The notes: a model not told the origin generated them from the letters alone. A stretch of DNA of 64,000 bases from Cryobacterium psychrophilum (GCF_004365915.1 NZ_SODI01000001.1:1240001-1304000); one strand, 5' to 3'. Shown: positions 37,700-46,733, numbered from the stretch's first letter. Numbers and translations: made by a program.

Positions 37700-38584
37700 A
37701 TGACGTCCATCTCATACGTCGGACTCGGAACCATGGGCCTCGAGATGGCCAGGCGGCTCGTCGCTGCGGGGCACTTCGTGACCATCTGGAACCGTTCTGA
37801 CAACCCCGCTCTCGCAGAATTGGAGCGAGACGGCGCCAGGCGAGTGCGCTCGGTGGGAGAGGCGATGAAGTCGGACGTCGTCTTCTCGATGCTCGCCCAC
37901 GATGCCGCAGTCAGGGAACAGTTCAGCCCTGACGTGCTGTCCCACGCCCAGTCCTCCACCATCCACGTCAACATGGCCACGGTCAGCGTTGCCCTGGCTG
38001 ACGACATGGAAAAGCAGCACCGGGGTGCCGGCGTCGGCTATCTGGCTGCACCCGTCCTCGGTCGCCCACCGGTGGCGGCGGCCGGCCAATTGAACATCGT
38101 CGCTAGCGGCGACCCCGACCTGATCGCCAGGGTCGAACCGCTACTGGCCATCCTCGGCAAGCGCACGTGGATCGTCGGTCCGCGACCCCGGGATGCGAAC
38201 CTGGTGAAGATCGCCGTCAACTACAACATCATCCACGCGATCCAGGCCCTGGCTGAGTCGATCACGCTGATCGAACAGGGTGGTATTGCCGGGCAGCAGT
38301 TCGTGGATATCCTCACCGATGCCGCTTTCACCGGCTCCGCCTACACCGGATACGGCGCCATCATTGCTGGAAAGCGGTACTCACCCGCCTCCTTCCCCGT
38401 CGCACTCGGCCTCAAGGATCTCGGGCTCGCGGAGGAAGCAGCCGGTCTGCACGGTATGTCCCTTCCTGTTGCCCCCGTACTCCGCGATCTCTTCGAGCGC
38501 ACACTCGCTGAGCCCGACCTGGCCACGCTCGACTGGTCAGCGGTGGCCGAGATCACCCGAGGCCTCGCCGGGCAGACGCGGTAG
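37700..38584 (+). CDS. NAD(P)-dependent oxidoreductase of the 3-hydroxyisobutyrate dehydrogenase family
   Basis: A 294-residue beta-hydroxyacid dehydrogenase. It has the N-terminal Rossmann motif YVGLGTMGLEMARRL, then the substrate-loop region VNMATVS (usually DxST), AAPVLGRPPVAAAGQL, and the catalytic lysine region NLVKIAVNYNI. The changed DxST motif points to the branch related to imine reductases and GLYR-type reductases rather than classical 3-hydroxyisobutyrate dehydrogenase. GGAG lies just before the ATG. A CTACTA ... TAGTAG inverted pair about 40-60 bases upstream may be an operator. It stands at the head of a run that continues into a dead ketopantoate-reductase gene. Confidence 0.88.
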   Translation: MTSISYVGLGTMGLEMARRLVAAGHFVTIWNRSDNPALAELERDGARRVRSVGEAMKSDVVFSMLAHDAAVREQFSPDVLSHAQSSTIHVNMATVSVALADDMEKQHRGAGVGYLAAPVLGRPPVAAAGQLNIVASGDPDLIARVEPLLAILGKRTWIVGPRPRDANLVKIAVNYNIIHAIQALAESITLIEQGGIAGQQFVDILTDAAFTGSAYTGYGAIIAGKRYSPASFPVALGLKDLGLAEEAAGLHGMSLPVAPVLRDLFERTLAEPDLATLDWSAVAEITRGLAGQTR

Positions 38585-38592
38585 AGCCGGCA

Positions 38593-39387
38593 ATGGGTCC
38601 ACGTATCGCCATCCTGGGACCAGGAGCCAAAGGCGCAACCACTGGCGCGGACCTCGTCCGCGCCAGTCGCGATGTCACTTTCATCGAGCAATGGCCCGCG
38701 CATGTCGAGGACATACGCGACGGAGGCATCGCGATCACCTGCGACGGTGACACCGTCGCAGGTCGCGCATCTGTGCGACATCGCGACGATGCGCGAGCCA
38801 TTCGATGTCGTGCTCGTCCTGATCCTGGTCAAGGCGCATGACACCCGCTCGGCGGTCGAGCTGATCCGCCCGTTCATCGCGAAAGACGACGCCGTTGTCG
38901 GCCAGCAGAACGGGATGTCGATCGAGGAGATTGCCGAGACCGCCGGCGCCGACCGAGCCCCGGGACGACGTGATCGAGCTGGGTTCGAACATGTACCTAC
39001 CCGGCGCCGCGACTCGGGACACTCTCCCGAAAAGATCGTGGTTTGCCGTCGGTGGCCTCACCCCACCCGCGCAATTACCCGCTGAACCCACGCGGCGGCC
39101 CTGCTGCGTGGCGTGGGGCTAAGGAATCGAAAGCCGATCTCCGTGCAACCAAGTGGCTGAAGCCCGCGCTCCCCACAACCAAGGCCACGGTGCTTCAGGA
39201 CTGGTCGAAGGGTCGCCGCAGCGAAGTCGGCCAGATCAATAGTCTCGTGCGCAACATCCTTGAGCGCAATGGTAAGACCGCACCGGTCAGCACAGCCCCG
39301 GTTGGGATCGCACACCGGATCGAAGCCGGATCCTGCGAACCGTCGCTCGACCTGCTGTGCCCTCGGGTCGAGCTCAGCAGGGCCTGA
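38593..39387 (+). pseudogene. Dead ketopantoate reductase (ApbA/PanE)-like gene
   Basis: Fragments in three frames line up with the intact paralogue at 39797: RIAILGPGAKGATTGADLV with QWPAHVEDIR in the first frame, VAHLCDIATMREPFDVV with QQNGMSIEEIAE in the second, NMYLPGAATRDTLPKRSWFAVGG in the third, then a jump over about 100 codons to KATVLQDWSKGRRSEVGQINS and the C-terminus. So it has at least two frameshifts and a large deletion. It starts 9 bases after the reductase stop, so it was once part of that operon. Confidence 0.88.
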
Positions 39388-39399
39388 GAAGTCGAAGAA

Positions 39400-39705
39400 C
39401 TAGTTGTCGCCGTCGACCTCGTAGTCAACGGTGGTTCGTTCGGCCACTACGGTACGACCGAATTGAGCGACCTCCACGTGCAGGGGATGTGCCTGGTACG
39501 CCTCCAAACCCGCGTAGCTGCGGTGCCGACTGGTCAGCACCATATCCGCGTGGCCGTGGAGGCGGCCGAGGTCGATCTCGATTCCGGTGAGGCCGGGGAT
39601 CTTTCCGGCGAGCGCACCTAGCCGAGCGCCGAACTGTTCGGCAGCCCGCACCCTGGACTTCAACTCCGGAGCCGACATACGAAAAGTGACTACGTGCACG
39701 ATCAT
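39400..39705 (-). CDS. Dabb (stress-responsive A/B barrel) domain protein
   Basis: A protein of 101 residues if started at ATG 39703-39705, which has a GGGAG ribosome site; an upstream ATG at 39726 would add seven residues. The core MIVHVVTFRM ... YEVDGDN with LTGIEIDLGRLHGHADMVLTSRHRSYAGLEAYQAHPLHVEV is a dimeric ferredoxin-like Dabb domain. Dabb proteins range from stress proteins to small cyclases and decarboxylase helpers (olivetolic acid cyclase is one). It lies among ketopantoate-reductase-like genes and is divergent from the intact copy at 39797; a role on the same substrate is inference. Confidence 0.85.
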   Translation of the reverse strand: MIVHVVTFRMSAPELKSRVRAAEQFGARLGALAGKIPGLTGIEIDLGRLHGHADMVLTSRHRSYAGLEAYQAHPLHVEVAQFGRTVVAERTTVDYEVDGDN

Positions 39706-39796
39706 TGAGTCTCCCAAAGTGTTCATTCTGGCTTAACGCTATTCACTCTATTCTGCTACGCTTTTTTCACTAACCGGCCGGATCAGAGAGGATCTC

Positions 39797-40825
39797 ATGA
39801 CTCGCATTGCCGTACTCGGCGCAGGTGCCAACGGAGCCTCAATCGGTGCCGACCTGACCATCGCGGGCCTCGATGTCACCCTGATCGAACAGTGGCCGGC
39901 CCACGTTGAAGCGATCCGGGCCAACGGAGTGGTCATTAACACTCCGACCGAGTCCTACCACACCCCCATCCGCGTTCACCACCTGTGTGAGGTCGCGACC
40001 CTGCGGGAACCCTACGACGTCGTGTTCACGCTCGTCAAGGCGTACGATTCCCGCTGGGCAGCCGAACTCATCAAACCGCTTCTTCGCCACGACGGACTTC
40101 TCGTGGGTGTTCAGAACGGCATGACCGTCGACGATATTACGGACGTGGTGGGCCAGGAGCGAACGCTGGGCTGCGTTATCGAGATCTCGTCGATGATGTT
40201 CGAACCGGGCATCGTTGAGCGGCATTCCGGCAAAGAGCGCTCGTGGTTCGCGGTCGGCTCCGCCTCGCCGAGCACAAGCGGCCGAGAAGAGGAAGTCGCA
40301 GCTCTTCTGCGGAACGCCGGCAAGGTCGAAGTCGTCGATGACATTCGATCGACCAAGTGGATGAAACTGGTCAGCAACTCGACAACACTCGTGACAACGG
40401 CAATCTTGGGGCTTCCGATGCTCGATGCCGCGAGCATCCCCGAGATGCGCGAACTCATGCTGCGCTCCGGGAGGGAAGCGCTCAAGGCCGGCCGACTTCA
40501 GGGGCTGTCCGCGCCACCCATCTTCGGCCTCACCCAGTCCGACATCGATGGCGGTGGCGACCTCGTCGAACTGCTCCTCGAGACCCTCCTTGCAGGCTTC
40601 GTCATGCCGAACACCAAGACCACGATCCTGCAGGATTGGATGAAGGGTCGGCGGAGCGAGGTCGGCGATATCAACGGACGCGTCGTCAGCGCGCTGCATT
40701 CCCACGGTAGCGCTGCCCCGGTGAACTCCTCGATCGTGAAGCTCGCGGGCCAGATCGAGAGCGGCGAGTTGGAACCGGGGCCGAACAACCTGGCGCTTCT
40801 CCTCGCAGCAAGCGGTAGTTCCTAG
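39797..40825 (+). CDS. Ketopantoate reductase-like (ApbA/PanE family) dehydrogenase, intact copy A
   Basis: A 342-residue NADPH-dependent 2-oxoacid reductase-like enzyme. The nucleotide-binding motif is IAVLGAGANGASIGADL; then VKAYDSRW with the conserved lysine, GVQNGM, STKWMKLVSNSTTLV (second lysine and asparagine), and the late conserved stretch MKGRRSEVGDING. GANGA instead of the usual GxGAxG(A/G) spacing is shared with the two paralogues here, so this is a distinct subfamily and pantothenate synthesis is not implied. GAGAGGAT precedes the ATG. The neighbours are catabolic and transport genes. Confidence 0.88.
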   Translation: MTRIAVLGAGANGASIGADLTIAGLDVTLIEQWPAHVEAIRANGVVINTPTESYHTPIRVHHLCEVATLREPYDVVFTLVKAYDSRWAAELIKPLLRHDGLLVGVQNGMTVDDITDVVGQERTLGCVIEISSMMFEPGIVERHSGKERSWFAVGSASPSTSGREEEVAALLRNAGKVEVVDDIRSTKWMKLVSNSTTLVTTAILGLPMLDAASIPEMRELMLRSGREALKAGRLQGLSAPPIFGLTQSDIDGGGDLVELLLETLLAGFVMPNTKTTILQDWMKGRRSEVGDINGRVVSALHSHGSAAPVNSSIVKLAGQIESGELEPGPNNLALLLAASGSS

Positions 40826-40917
40826 CCTCATCCCAGTGGCCCCGAAACGGCGTGGCCGTTCGCGGGCGAGAAACCCCAGGAGTTGATGTGTCCTTTCGTG
40901 TTGTCAAGAAGCTAGCA

Positions 40918-41749
40918 GCAGTTCAGTGCCGTTGAGGGAAGCGCCGGTTTCTCTGTGGCACCGCTAATCGCGGCGGCATCCGGTTCAGTCCACATGGACC
41001 TCGCGGTGTGCACTCTCGCCCCTGGCGCTTCGACCCTGGCCCAGCGGCACGCCTTCGAGGAATCCTGGTTCGTGCTTGAAGGCTTAGACACTGCGTCCGT
41101 CGCCCACCTCACCTTCGACACAGCCTTCGGGTCATTCGGAATGACGCCTGATGCTGCACCCGAACAGAAGACCGCCGGGACCGATGGCATGTACCTGGTT
41201 GCGGATGCGCGCTCCCCAGGCACAGGCCGCCGACCCGCATGAGGGACACGCGCCCGCCCCGGACTGGACCCCGTCGACCGTCAGGCTCGCGCCTGGCGAA
41301 ACTGACCCTCGGTCGCAGTGGACCGGTCAGTGGACCGAGGACGACATGGGTCCCCGTGGACCGCTGTCGATGCCTGGCTACCACGGTCCCAACATCAAGA
41401 GCATCTTCATTCGGATGCTCGTTGACGAACTCCTCGGCGCGCACCAGCACACGCATTTCATGGTCGAGTTCGGGCCGAAGGACCCAACGCGCAGTTCGCC
41501 AGCGCCAACTACCATCCTTTCGAGGAGGCGTGCTTCCTCCTCAACGGGTCAGCGCATGGCATTCTCGACGGTGAAGACGTGGACATGAGCGCTGGGGACA
41601 CCGTCTGGACCGGGGTGGGCGCGACGCACGGCTTCTACGCCACCAGCGACGAGCCACTTCGCTGGCTTGAAGTGCAGACACCCACGCCCCGGAGCCAGAA
41701 CGCGTTCTATTTCCCGAAGGGCTGGGCGCGGTCGCAGAACCCGTCCTGA
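40918..41749 (+). pseudogene. Dead bicupin-like gene, frameshifted
   Basis: Three segments on the plus strand together form a two-cupin protein: VHMDLAVCTLAPGASTLAQRHAFEESWFVLEG (about 40990-41080) in the first frame, then LAPGETDPRSQWTGQWTEDDMGPRGPLSMPGYHGPNIKSIF ... GAHQHTHFMVEF in a second frame from about 41240, then NYHPFEEACFLLNGSAHGILDGEDVDM to the TGA at 41747-41749 in a third. The metal-binding HxH (HQHTHF) and a late Glu/His set survive in pieces. No clean start codon is visible and an in-frame TAG precedes it. It resembles cupins such as ureidoglycine aminohydrolase, but too broken to assign. Confidence 0.8.
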
Positions 41750-41750
41750 C

Positions 41751-42818
41751 CTACCGGCTCGTGCCCACGGAAGCGGTATGCCCGAGCGCTGCACGCAGCA
41801 GCGGAGCGTTGTCTTTCGAGGGCGCCAGTTCCCCGGACTCTATACGCTCGGCGATAGCCAGAACTGCACTGTTCACGGGGGCCGTCGATCCGAGGGCTGC
41901 TTGCTGGCGCACTATGTAGCCGCTGAACGCATCGAGCTCTGCCCTGCGGCCCTTGTCCCAGTCCTGGAGAACGGCCACTCGGGTGTTCGGCAACGAATAT
42001 GACTCGAGGACATTGTCGAGCAGGCTGATCGCGTACTCCTCCGAGTTGGTGACCCCGGCTGCGGCGCGGCCGAAGATCGGAGTCATGGTGATGCCGAGTT
42101 GCCGAGCCAGCCGGTACGCCTCACACGCGACCTCGTCCATCACCTCACGGATCCCCGGAATCCTGACGGCCTCAAGCAGGGGCACGTTCAGGATCGCGGA
42201 CGGGAGCATCTCCGGGATGTTGGCGATGAGCTTCATCCACTTCGAAGCCCGGATGTTCGGGGAGACAACGACAGTGCCGCAATGCGCGAGTGCCTCAGCG
42301 ACGTCGTCTAATGCCTGGCTGTGGCCGCCATCATAGGTGCCCACCGTGAGCCAGGTGCCGCTGGGCGGGATCTGCCGAACCACGACGCCGGGCTCGTACA
42401 TGTTGGCGGCGATGCCGAGCACGGCACCTATCGTGCGATGCGGTCCGACGATCTCCGCAACGTCGTCGATCGTCATGCCGTTCTGCAGACCGACGACGAC
42501 CGAGTCGTCATGGAGCAACGGCTTGATGAGTTCGGTGACCCATCTCGTGTCGTAGGTCTTGACGGAGATGAAGACGATGTCGAATGGCGCACGGAGTTCA
42601 GCGACCTCGCAAAGGTGTAGCGCGCGGACCGGAGTCAGCTCGGTGGTCTCCGGAAGGTGGACGGTGATTCCGTTCGCCCTCATCGCCTCCACATGGGCGG
42701 GCCACTGCTCGATGAACGTGACGTCGAGACCGGCGCGCACCATGTCCGCCCCCAGGGACGCACCGTTCGCCCCCGTTCCGACGACCGCAATCCTGATTCC
42801 CTCAGCCACCTGATTCAC
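41751..42818 (-). CDS. Ketopantoate reductase-like (ApbA/PanE family) dehydrogenase, intact copy B
   Basis: A 355-residue paralogue of the protein at 39797. The motifs are IAVVGTGANGASLGADMV, VKTYDTRWVTELIKPLL, GLQNGMTIDD, ASKWMKLIANIP and DKGRRAELDAFSGYIV. It starts at GTG (42816-42818). It lies 27 bases downstream of the double-OsmC gene on the same strand, so the two form an operon. It converges with the dead cupin gene. Two live copies and one dead copy of this subfamily within 4.3 kb suggest duplication for a specific catabolic substrate. Confidence 0.88.
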   Translation of the reverse strand: MNQVAEGIRIAVVGTGANGASLGADMVRAGLDVTFIEQWPAHVEAMRANGITVHLPETTELTPVRALHLCEVAELRAPFDIVFISVKTYDTRWVTELIKPLLHDDSVVVGLQNGMTIDDVAEIVGPHRTIGAVLGIAANMYEPGVVVRQIPPSGTWLTVGTYDGGHSQALDDVAEALAHCGTVVVSPNIRASKWMKLIANIPEMLPSAILNVPLLEAVRIPGIREVMDEVACEAYRLARQLGITMTPIFGRAAAGVTNSEEYAISLLDNVLESYSLPNTRVAVLQDWDKGRRAELDAFSGYIVRQQAALGSTAPVNSAVLAIAERIESGELAPSKDNAPLLRAALGHTASVGTSR

Positions 42819-42845
42819 CTTTCACCGTGCTGTTCGGGTCCGCGC

Positions 42846-44045
42846 TCACACCGAGTGTGCGCAGACATCTGTTGTCATGGCGACTTCGACGCCCATAGCC
42901 CGGTGGACATAGCAGGTATTCGCCGCGACCTTGAGCAATGACCTGGTGTCATCCTGGGTCGCCCCACCGTGCAGGAACATCTCGGTCATGATCTCGCCGG
43001 CCGGGGCTGTGCCCTCGCCGGAGGGGTCGATCGAGGTGTACGAAGTGAGCTGGGCGAGGCTCGAGTCGGCGAGGTCGAGGCGTCGAACAGTCACGTACCT
43101 GCTCAACTGTGTGTGGTAGCAAAAGGCAGTTCCGATCGCAAACATCGCCAGCGGTGTCGGCGCGACCTTGCCCAGCGGATCCATGAGGACAACCCACCGG
43201 TCCGAGGTCATTTCGGGCAGTCCGGTGCTCGCTCGCATGAGACCCGTCTCGAGGTCCAGCTCACCACGAGCATCCACATAGAAGCCGACCGGGATCTCAC
43301 TGGCGTCCATGCTCGAGTGGGTGGCAATTTTGTCTTTCGCTTCCGCTGGCTGCCCGCCACCATCGACGAAGGTGAACACCTGTTCAGCACTCTCCCCAGT
43401 GGCATCGGGCATGGAGTCGTAGCGGCTGCCTGGATCGGTGACTGTTGGGGCATCCCACACGGTAAGACCCTCGAGGGAGGTGGGCTCACCGTTGGTCTGC
43501 AGCGCAAAGAGACCCTCCTTGGCCTCCCGCATCGCCGCGACCGCCGGCGAGGTGCGCATCGCAGTGTCGACGATGTCGTCGATCTCAGATTCAGGCGCCG
43601 AACTGCGGACATCGAAGTCCCAGTCGAGACCGAAGATCAGCGCGACAGCTTTGCCCCGGGCAAACGACCCCTTGGACGCGAGGCCCTGGCTCACCCCGAC
43701 GTGCAGGTACTCGAGTTCGATCGAACGGGCACGCGCTACCGCGGCAATGCGCGAGGCGACATCCGCCTGAAGACCGGCGAGCCAATGGAAGAGCGGTGCG
43801 GGCGCCAGGTTCGTTCCGCCCAGGCTTGCACCTTCGTCCGACTGCAGGCACCACGTGCGGCCGCTCGACTTCTCTTCGACGAGCCCCACCTTGTGGAACT
43901 TCCCGAGGCCGAACACCTCTGAGAGATAGGTCTCGGTACCTTTAGAACCGTAGGGCACAGCCGACGACGAGGTTACCTCGCGCGTCGGGTAGCCCCTGGA
44001 CTCACTCACGTTCGTGCTGGGCACGAGACTGCCTGTTGTCGACAT
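42846..44045 (-). CDS. Tandem OsmC-fold protein
   Basis: A 399-residue protein built of two OsmC-like halves. The second half (about 230-399) has the paired redox cysteines of OsmC/Ohr peroxidases in LAMFAIGTAFCYHTQLSRYV and KVAANTCYVHRAMGVEV. In the first half the matching region APAPLFHWLAGLQADVASRIA lacks the cysteine, so it may be structural. OsmC proteins normally dimerise with active sites at the interface; a fused pair would be a one-chain dimer with one changed half. It is first in an operon with ketopantoate-reductase-like copy B and may protect against or act on a hydroperoxide or thiol made by the pathway (inference). Confidence 0.82.
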   Translation of the reverse strand: MSTTGSLVPSTNVSESRGYPTREVTSSSAVPYGSKGTETYLSEVFGLGKFHKVGLVEEKSSGRTWCLQSDEGASLGGTNLAPAPLFHWLAGLQADVASRIAAVARARSIELEYLHVGVSQGLASKGSFARGKAVALIFGLDWDFDVRSSAPESEIDDIVDTAMRTSPAVAAMREAKEGLFALQTNGEPTSLEGLTVWDAPTVTDPGSRYDSMPDATGESAEQVFTFVDGGGQPAEAKDKIATHSSMDASEIPVGFYVDARGELDLETGLMRASTGLPEMTSDRWVVLMDPLGKVAPTPLAMFAIGTAFCYHTQLSRYVTVRRLDLADSSLAQLTSYTSIDPSGEGTAPAGEIMTEMFLHGGATQDDTRSLLKVAANTCYVHRAMGVEVAMTTDVCAHSV

Positions 44046-44093
44046 TGATACGGACCTCCTTGTTGGGACAAGAGTAGCAAGTGTACGCTCCCA

Positions 44094-44118
44094 TTGAACA
44101 GCGATCTTCGCTGTTCAA
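44094..44118. promoter_or_regulatory. Inverted repeat upstream of the OsmC operon, candidate operator
   Basis: TTGAACAGCGA and TCGCTGTTCAA are 11-bp perfect arms around a 3-base spacer, 49 bases before the double-OsmC start. The position and symmetry suit a dimeric repressor site; a transcription hairpin is possible but no T-run follows. It lies just past the IS481 debris. Confidence 0.5.
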
Positions 44119-44149
44119 CTGCCTTCTGGTCAGAACGACCCTGTGACGA

Positions 44150-44408
44150 GTACGTAGCGATGATGCGTCGTTCCGTGCGCTGCGCCGTTTGCGCCGGCGA
44201 GCGGTGCGGTTTGGACGAGCGGTCGGCCAGACCCGCCATCCCATCGGCTCGGTACCGGCGGGTCCATTTGGAGACGATGGCCCGGAGAACTCCAGGCGTT
44301 CGGCGACGCGTGCCTGCACCCAGCCATCCTCGATGACAAGTTCGACGAGTTTGAGGCGCCCTGCCGGCGTCAGTGGTGCGTTGAAGTGGGTAACGTGTGA
44401 GATGAGGG
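44150..44408 (-). pseudogene. IS481-family transposase fragment (N-terminal)
   Basis: On the minus strand from about 44408 the sequence encodes SHVTHFNAPLTPAGRLKLVE and DGWVQARVAERL, then after a frameshift VSKWTRRYRADGMAGLADRS and KPHRSPAQTAQRTERRII, the N-terminal HTH of IS481 transposases. It then ends abruptly; the DDE core is missing. Non-functional. Confidence 0.85.
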
Positions 44409-44702
44409 CCTCCGTGGCATCGCTTGAGTGTGGTAACCCAATCGATACAGGAGGTCCTCACCTTTTTACGTCACGCCACGCGCACAACCTCCGTGGGAAG
44501 AACACCTAAGCTTCCGTTGTTCTCATTCACTGCTCGTGAAGAGTAAGAGCGCCGTGAAACCGCACCCAGCCAGCACCACGCATGCCCCTACCGTCAGGGT
44601 GAGTTGAGGCCAGTAGCTCAGAGCAAGTCCGTGATGCCATCTCTTGATTTAAGTAGCCGACGGTCCAGTTGGGCCCGTCGGAAATCACGGGCCCTCGCCG
44701 CC

Positions 44703-45983
44703 CTAGCTGAAACCGAGCATTCCGGGCAGCCACGTACTCAACGCAGGAACCAGGGAAATGAGCACCAGCACTAGCAGCATCGGAATGAAGAATGGCAGCA
44801 CGCCCCTGATCACCTCTGGTACCGGGGCACCGGTGACGCTCGAAAGTACGAACAGTACTAGACCGACTGGTGGTGTAAGGAGACCGATCACCAGGTTGAA
44901 GATCATCATGACCGCGAACTGGATCGGGTCCACCCCGAAGGTGATGGCAACCGGTGCCAGCACAGGGACCAGAATTAGAATCGCCGCCGTGGGTTCGAGC
45001 ACGGCGCCGATGATGAGCAGAAAGATGTTCACCAGCAGCAAGAACACGAACGGGTTGTCAGTGAAGTTCAAGATCATCTCTGCGGCCAGCTGAGGGGCTC
45101 GCTCACGGGCAAGTGTCCAGCCGAATAGCGCGGCCGAGGCGACGATCAGAAGCACGGATCCCGAAGTCTCCACAGTGGACAGCAGCATGCGGTAGATCGA
45201 CTTCCACGTCAGCGCCCGGTAGGCGATCGCGAGGATGAAGAGGTAGAGCACGCCGATGCCGGAGGCCTCGGTCGGGGTGAAGATGCCAGAGAGAATGCCA
45301 CCAAGCACCACGACCGCGGCTCCCGCCGCGGGCAGCGACCCCAGGAGCGTACGTCCACGCTCGCCCCAACCAGACTTGGGCAGACGCAGTTCCTCCCGAT
45401 TGCGAGTCTGTACCCACACCATGAAGCACAGTGTTGCTACCAGCACAAGCGCCGGTACGATGCCTGCGACGAAGAGCGCACCCACTGACACACCGGCGGT
45501 CACCGCATAGATGATTGCTGGGATACTCGGCGGCAACATGGGAGCGATGAGCGATGACGCACCCGTCACGCCCAGGCTGAAGCTTCGATCGTACCCACGT
45601 TTCACCATGGCAGGCACCTGCACTCGGCCCATAGCTGCGGCGTCAGCAATCGCTGCTCCACTCATCCAAGAGAAACCGAAGCTCGTGCCGACGTTGACAT
45701 AGCCAAGGCTGCCACGGATATGTCCGATCCAGGCAACACCCGCGTTGTAGAGTCGTTCCGAGATGCCCGACTCGTTTGCCAGTCCACCGAGCAAGATGAA
45801 CAACGGAACCGCCAGCAGTGCGAAGCTGTTAACACCCGAAGCCATCTGTTGTGCCGCCGTCGCAAAGTTCGCAGTCGGATCGAATATAACGTACACGAGC
45901 GAAGGTACAAGTAGCGCAATCACCACGGGCACTCGCAGCGCGAGTAGTAGCAACAGGGCGGCAATCATAATAATGAGAGTCAT
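44703..45983 (-). CDS. dctM: TRAP transporter large permease (DctM)
   Basis: A 426-residue membrane protein with about twelve helices and the DctM landmarks GVNSFALLAVPLFILLGGLANESGISERL near residue 55, SWMSGAAIADAAAMGRV and the second-half repeat GAVLEPTAAILILVPVLAPVA with LLTPPVGLVLFVL. It uses an ion gradient to import a solute handed over by DctP. Its ATG overlaps the dctQ stop by four bases. Last gene of the operon dctP-dctQ-dctM. Confidence 0.96.
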   Translation of the reverse strand: MTLIIMIAALLLLLALRVPVVIALLVPSLVYVIFDPTANFATAAQQMASGVNSFALLAVPLFILLGGLANESGISERLYNAGVAWIGHIRGSLGYVNVGTSFGFSWMSGAAIADAAAMGRVQVPAMVKRGYDRSFSLGVTGASSLIAPMLPPSIPAIIYAVTAGVSVGALFVAGIVPALVLVATLCFMVWVQTRNREELRLPKSGWGERGRTLLGSLPAAGAAVVVLGGILSGIFTPTEASGIGVLYLFILAIAYRALTWKSIYRMLLSTVETSGSVLLIVASAALFGWTLARERAPQLAAEMILNFTDNPFVFLLLVNIFLLIIGAVLEPTAAILILVPVLAPVAITFGVDPIQFAVMMIFNLVIGLLTPPVGLVLFVLSSVTGAPVPEVIRGVLPFFIPMLLVLVLISLVPALSTWLPGMLGFS

Positions 45984-46540
45984 GCTGCTTCTCCGATCTC
46001 TCCGTCAGTGGACTTGAGTTTTGGTTTTCCCCTGCGACGCAGATCGAACACAGTATTCAGCACGCCGTGAACGAAGATCAGCAGAAATCCGACAGCAACG
46101 GCCAGGTAGAGCAAACTCGTCGAAATACCTGCCGCGGGCGACTTAAGGCCTACCGTCGCGAGCGCGAGCTGGACACCTGCCCAAGTCATGACCACAGAAG
46201 TGATCAGTACGACACTTATCGCAAAGCCGTTGACCACGCGCTTCGACTTCAATCCGAGTTTGTCGACCAGCAGATCGACGGAGATATGCCCTCGTCGTGC
46301 CATGACGAAACCGGCGCTAACGAAGGCGAGCCAGACCAGCGTGAAACGGGCGGTCTCCTCGGTCCAACTCAGCGGCGCCTGGAAGACGTATCGGCTGGTC
46401 ACCTGCAGCAGGACAAGAACCAGGGTGACCAGCAGTGCCAGGGAAGCCACCACCCGCTCTGTCGTCACTAAGACGAACACCAGACGACTCGACTTCTCGA
46501 GCTCGTCAGGTTGATCCGGAGTCATGAGTTCATCGGTCAT
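45980..46540 (-). CDS. dctQ: TRAP transporter small permease (DctQ)
   Basis: A 186-residue protein with four helices. The start at 46540 (MTDELMTPDQPDE) is preferred to the far upstream ATG at 46636 in the same open frame, since the extra residues are not family-like. The DctQ core RYVFQAPLSWTEETARFTLVWLAFVSAGFVMARRGHISVD is clear. It is separated from dctP by 291 bases that include a tandem repeat of stem-loops. Confidence 0.94.
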   Translation of the reverse strand: MTDELMTPDQPDELEKSSRLVFVLVTTERVVASLALLVTLVLVLLQVTSRYVFQAPLSWTEETARFTLVWLAFVSAGFVMARRGHISVDLLVDKLGLKSKRVVNGFAISVVLITSVVMTWAGVQLALATVGLKSPAAGISTSLLYLAVAVGFLLIFVHGVLNTVFDLRRRGKPKLKSTDGEIGEAA

Positions 46541-46660
46541 CGTGATGCACCCCGCGTGAACGCGTCTGGTCAACCCGGCGCTCAGACGCACACTGGGCGA
46601 AGTCGCACGGTGATAAATGCCCGCTCTTCGTCGCACTACAAAATTTCATGAATGGGCTCC

Positions 46661-46733
46661 TTGAAAGCCGGGGTACGCCCGAAGTTGAAAGACGGGGTGC
46701 GCCCCAAAGTTGAAAGCCGGGGCGCGCCCCAAG
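46661..46733 (-). repeat. Three tandem 24-25-base repeats with hairpin potential, between dctP and dctQ
   Basis: Units at 46661-46684, 46685-46709 and 46710-46733 share TTGAAAGMCGGGG-NNCGCCC-NAAG. Each holds an inverted pair GGGG ... CCCC or a slight variant (the third is the perfect palindrome GGGGCGCGCCCC). No open frame is present. In the dctP-to-dctQ intercistronic space, such stems would favour a high ratio of binding protein to permease by slowing RNA decay or by partial termination (inference). Confidence 0.8.

Noticed and set aside
39797..40825. panE function in pantothenate synthesis
   Set aside because: Three paralogues share a variant nucleotide-binding motif and sit among catabolic and transport genes; a biosynthetic role is not supported.
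46661..46733. Possible CRISPR array
   Set aside because: The three units are directly adjacent with no spacers and there are no cas genes; this is a simple tandem repeat.
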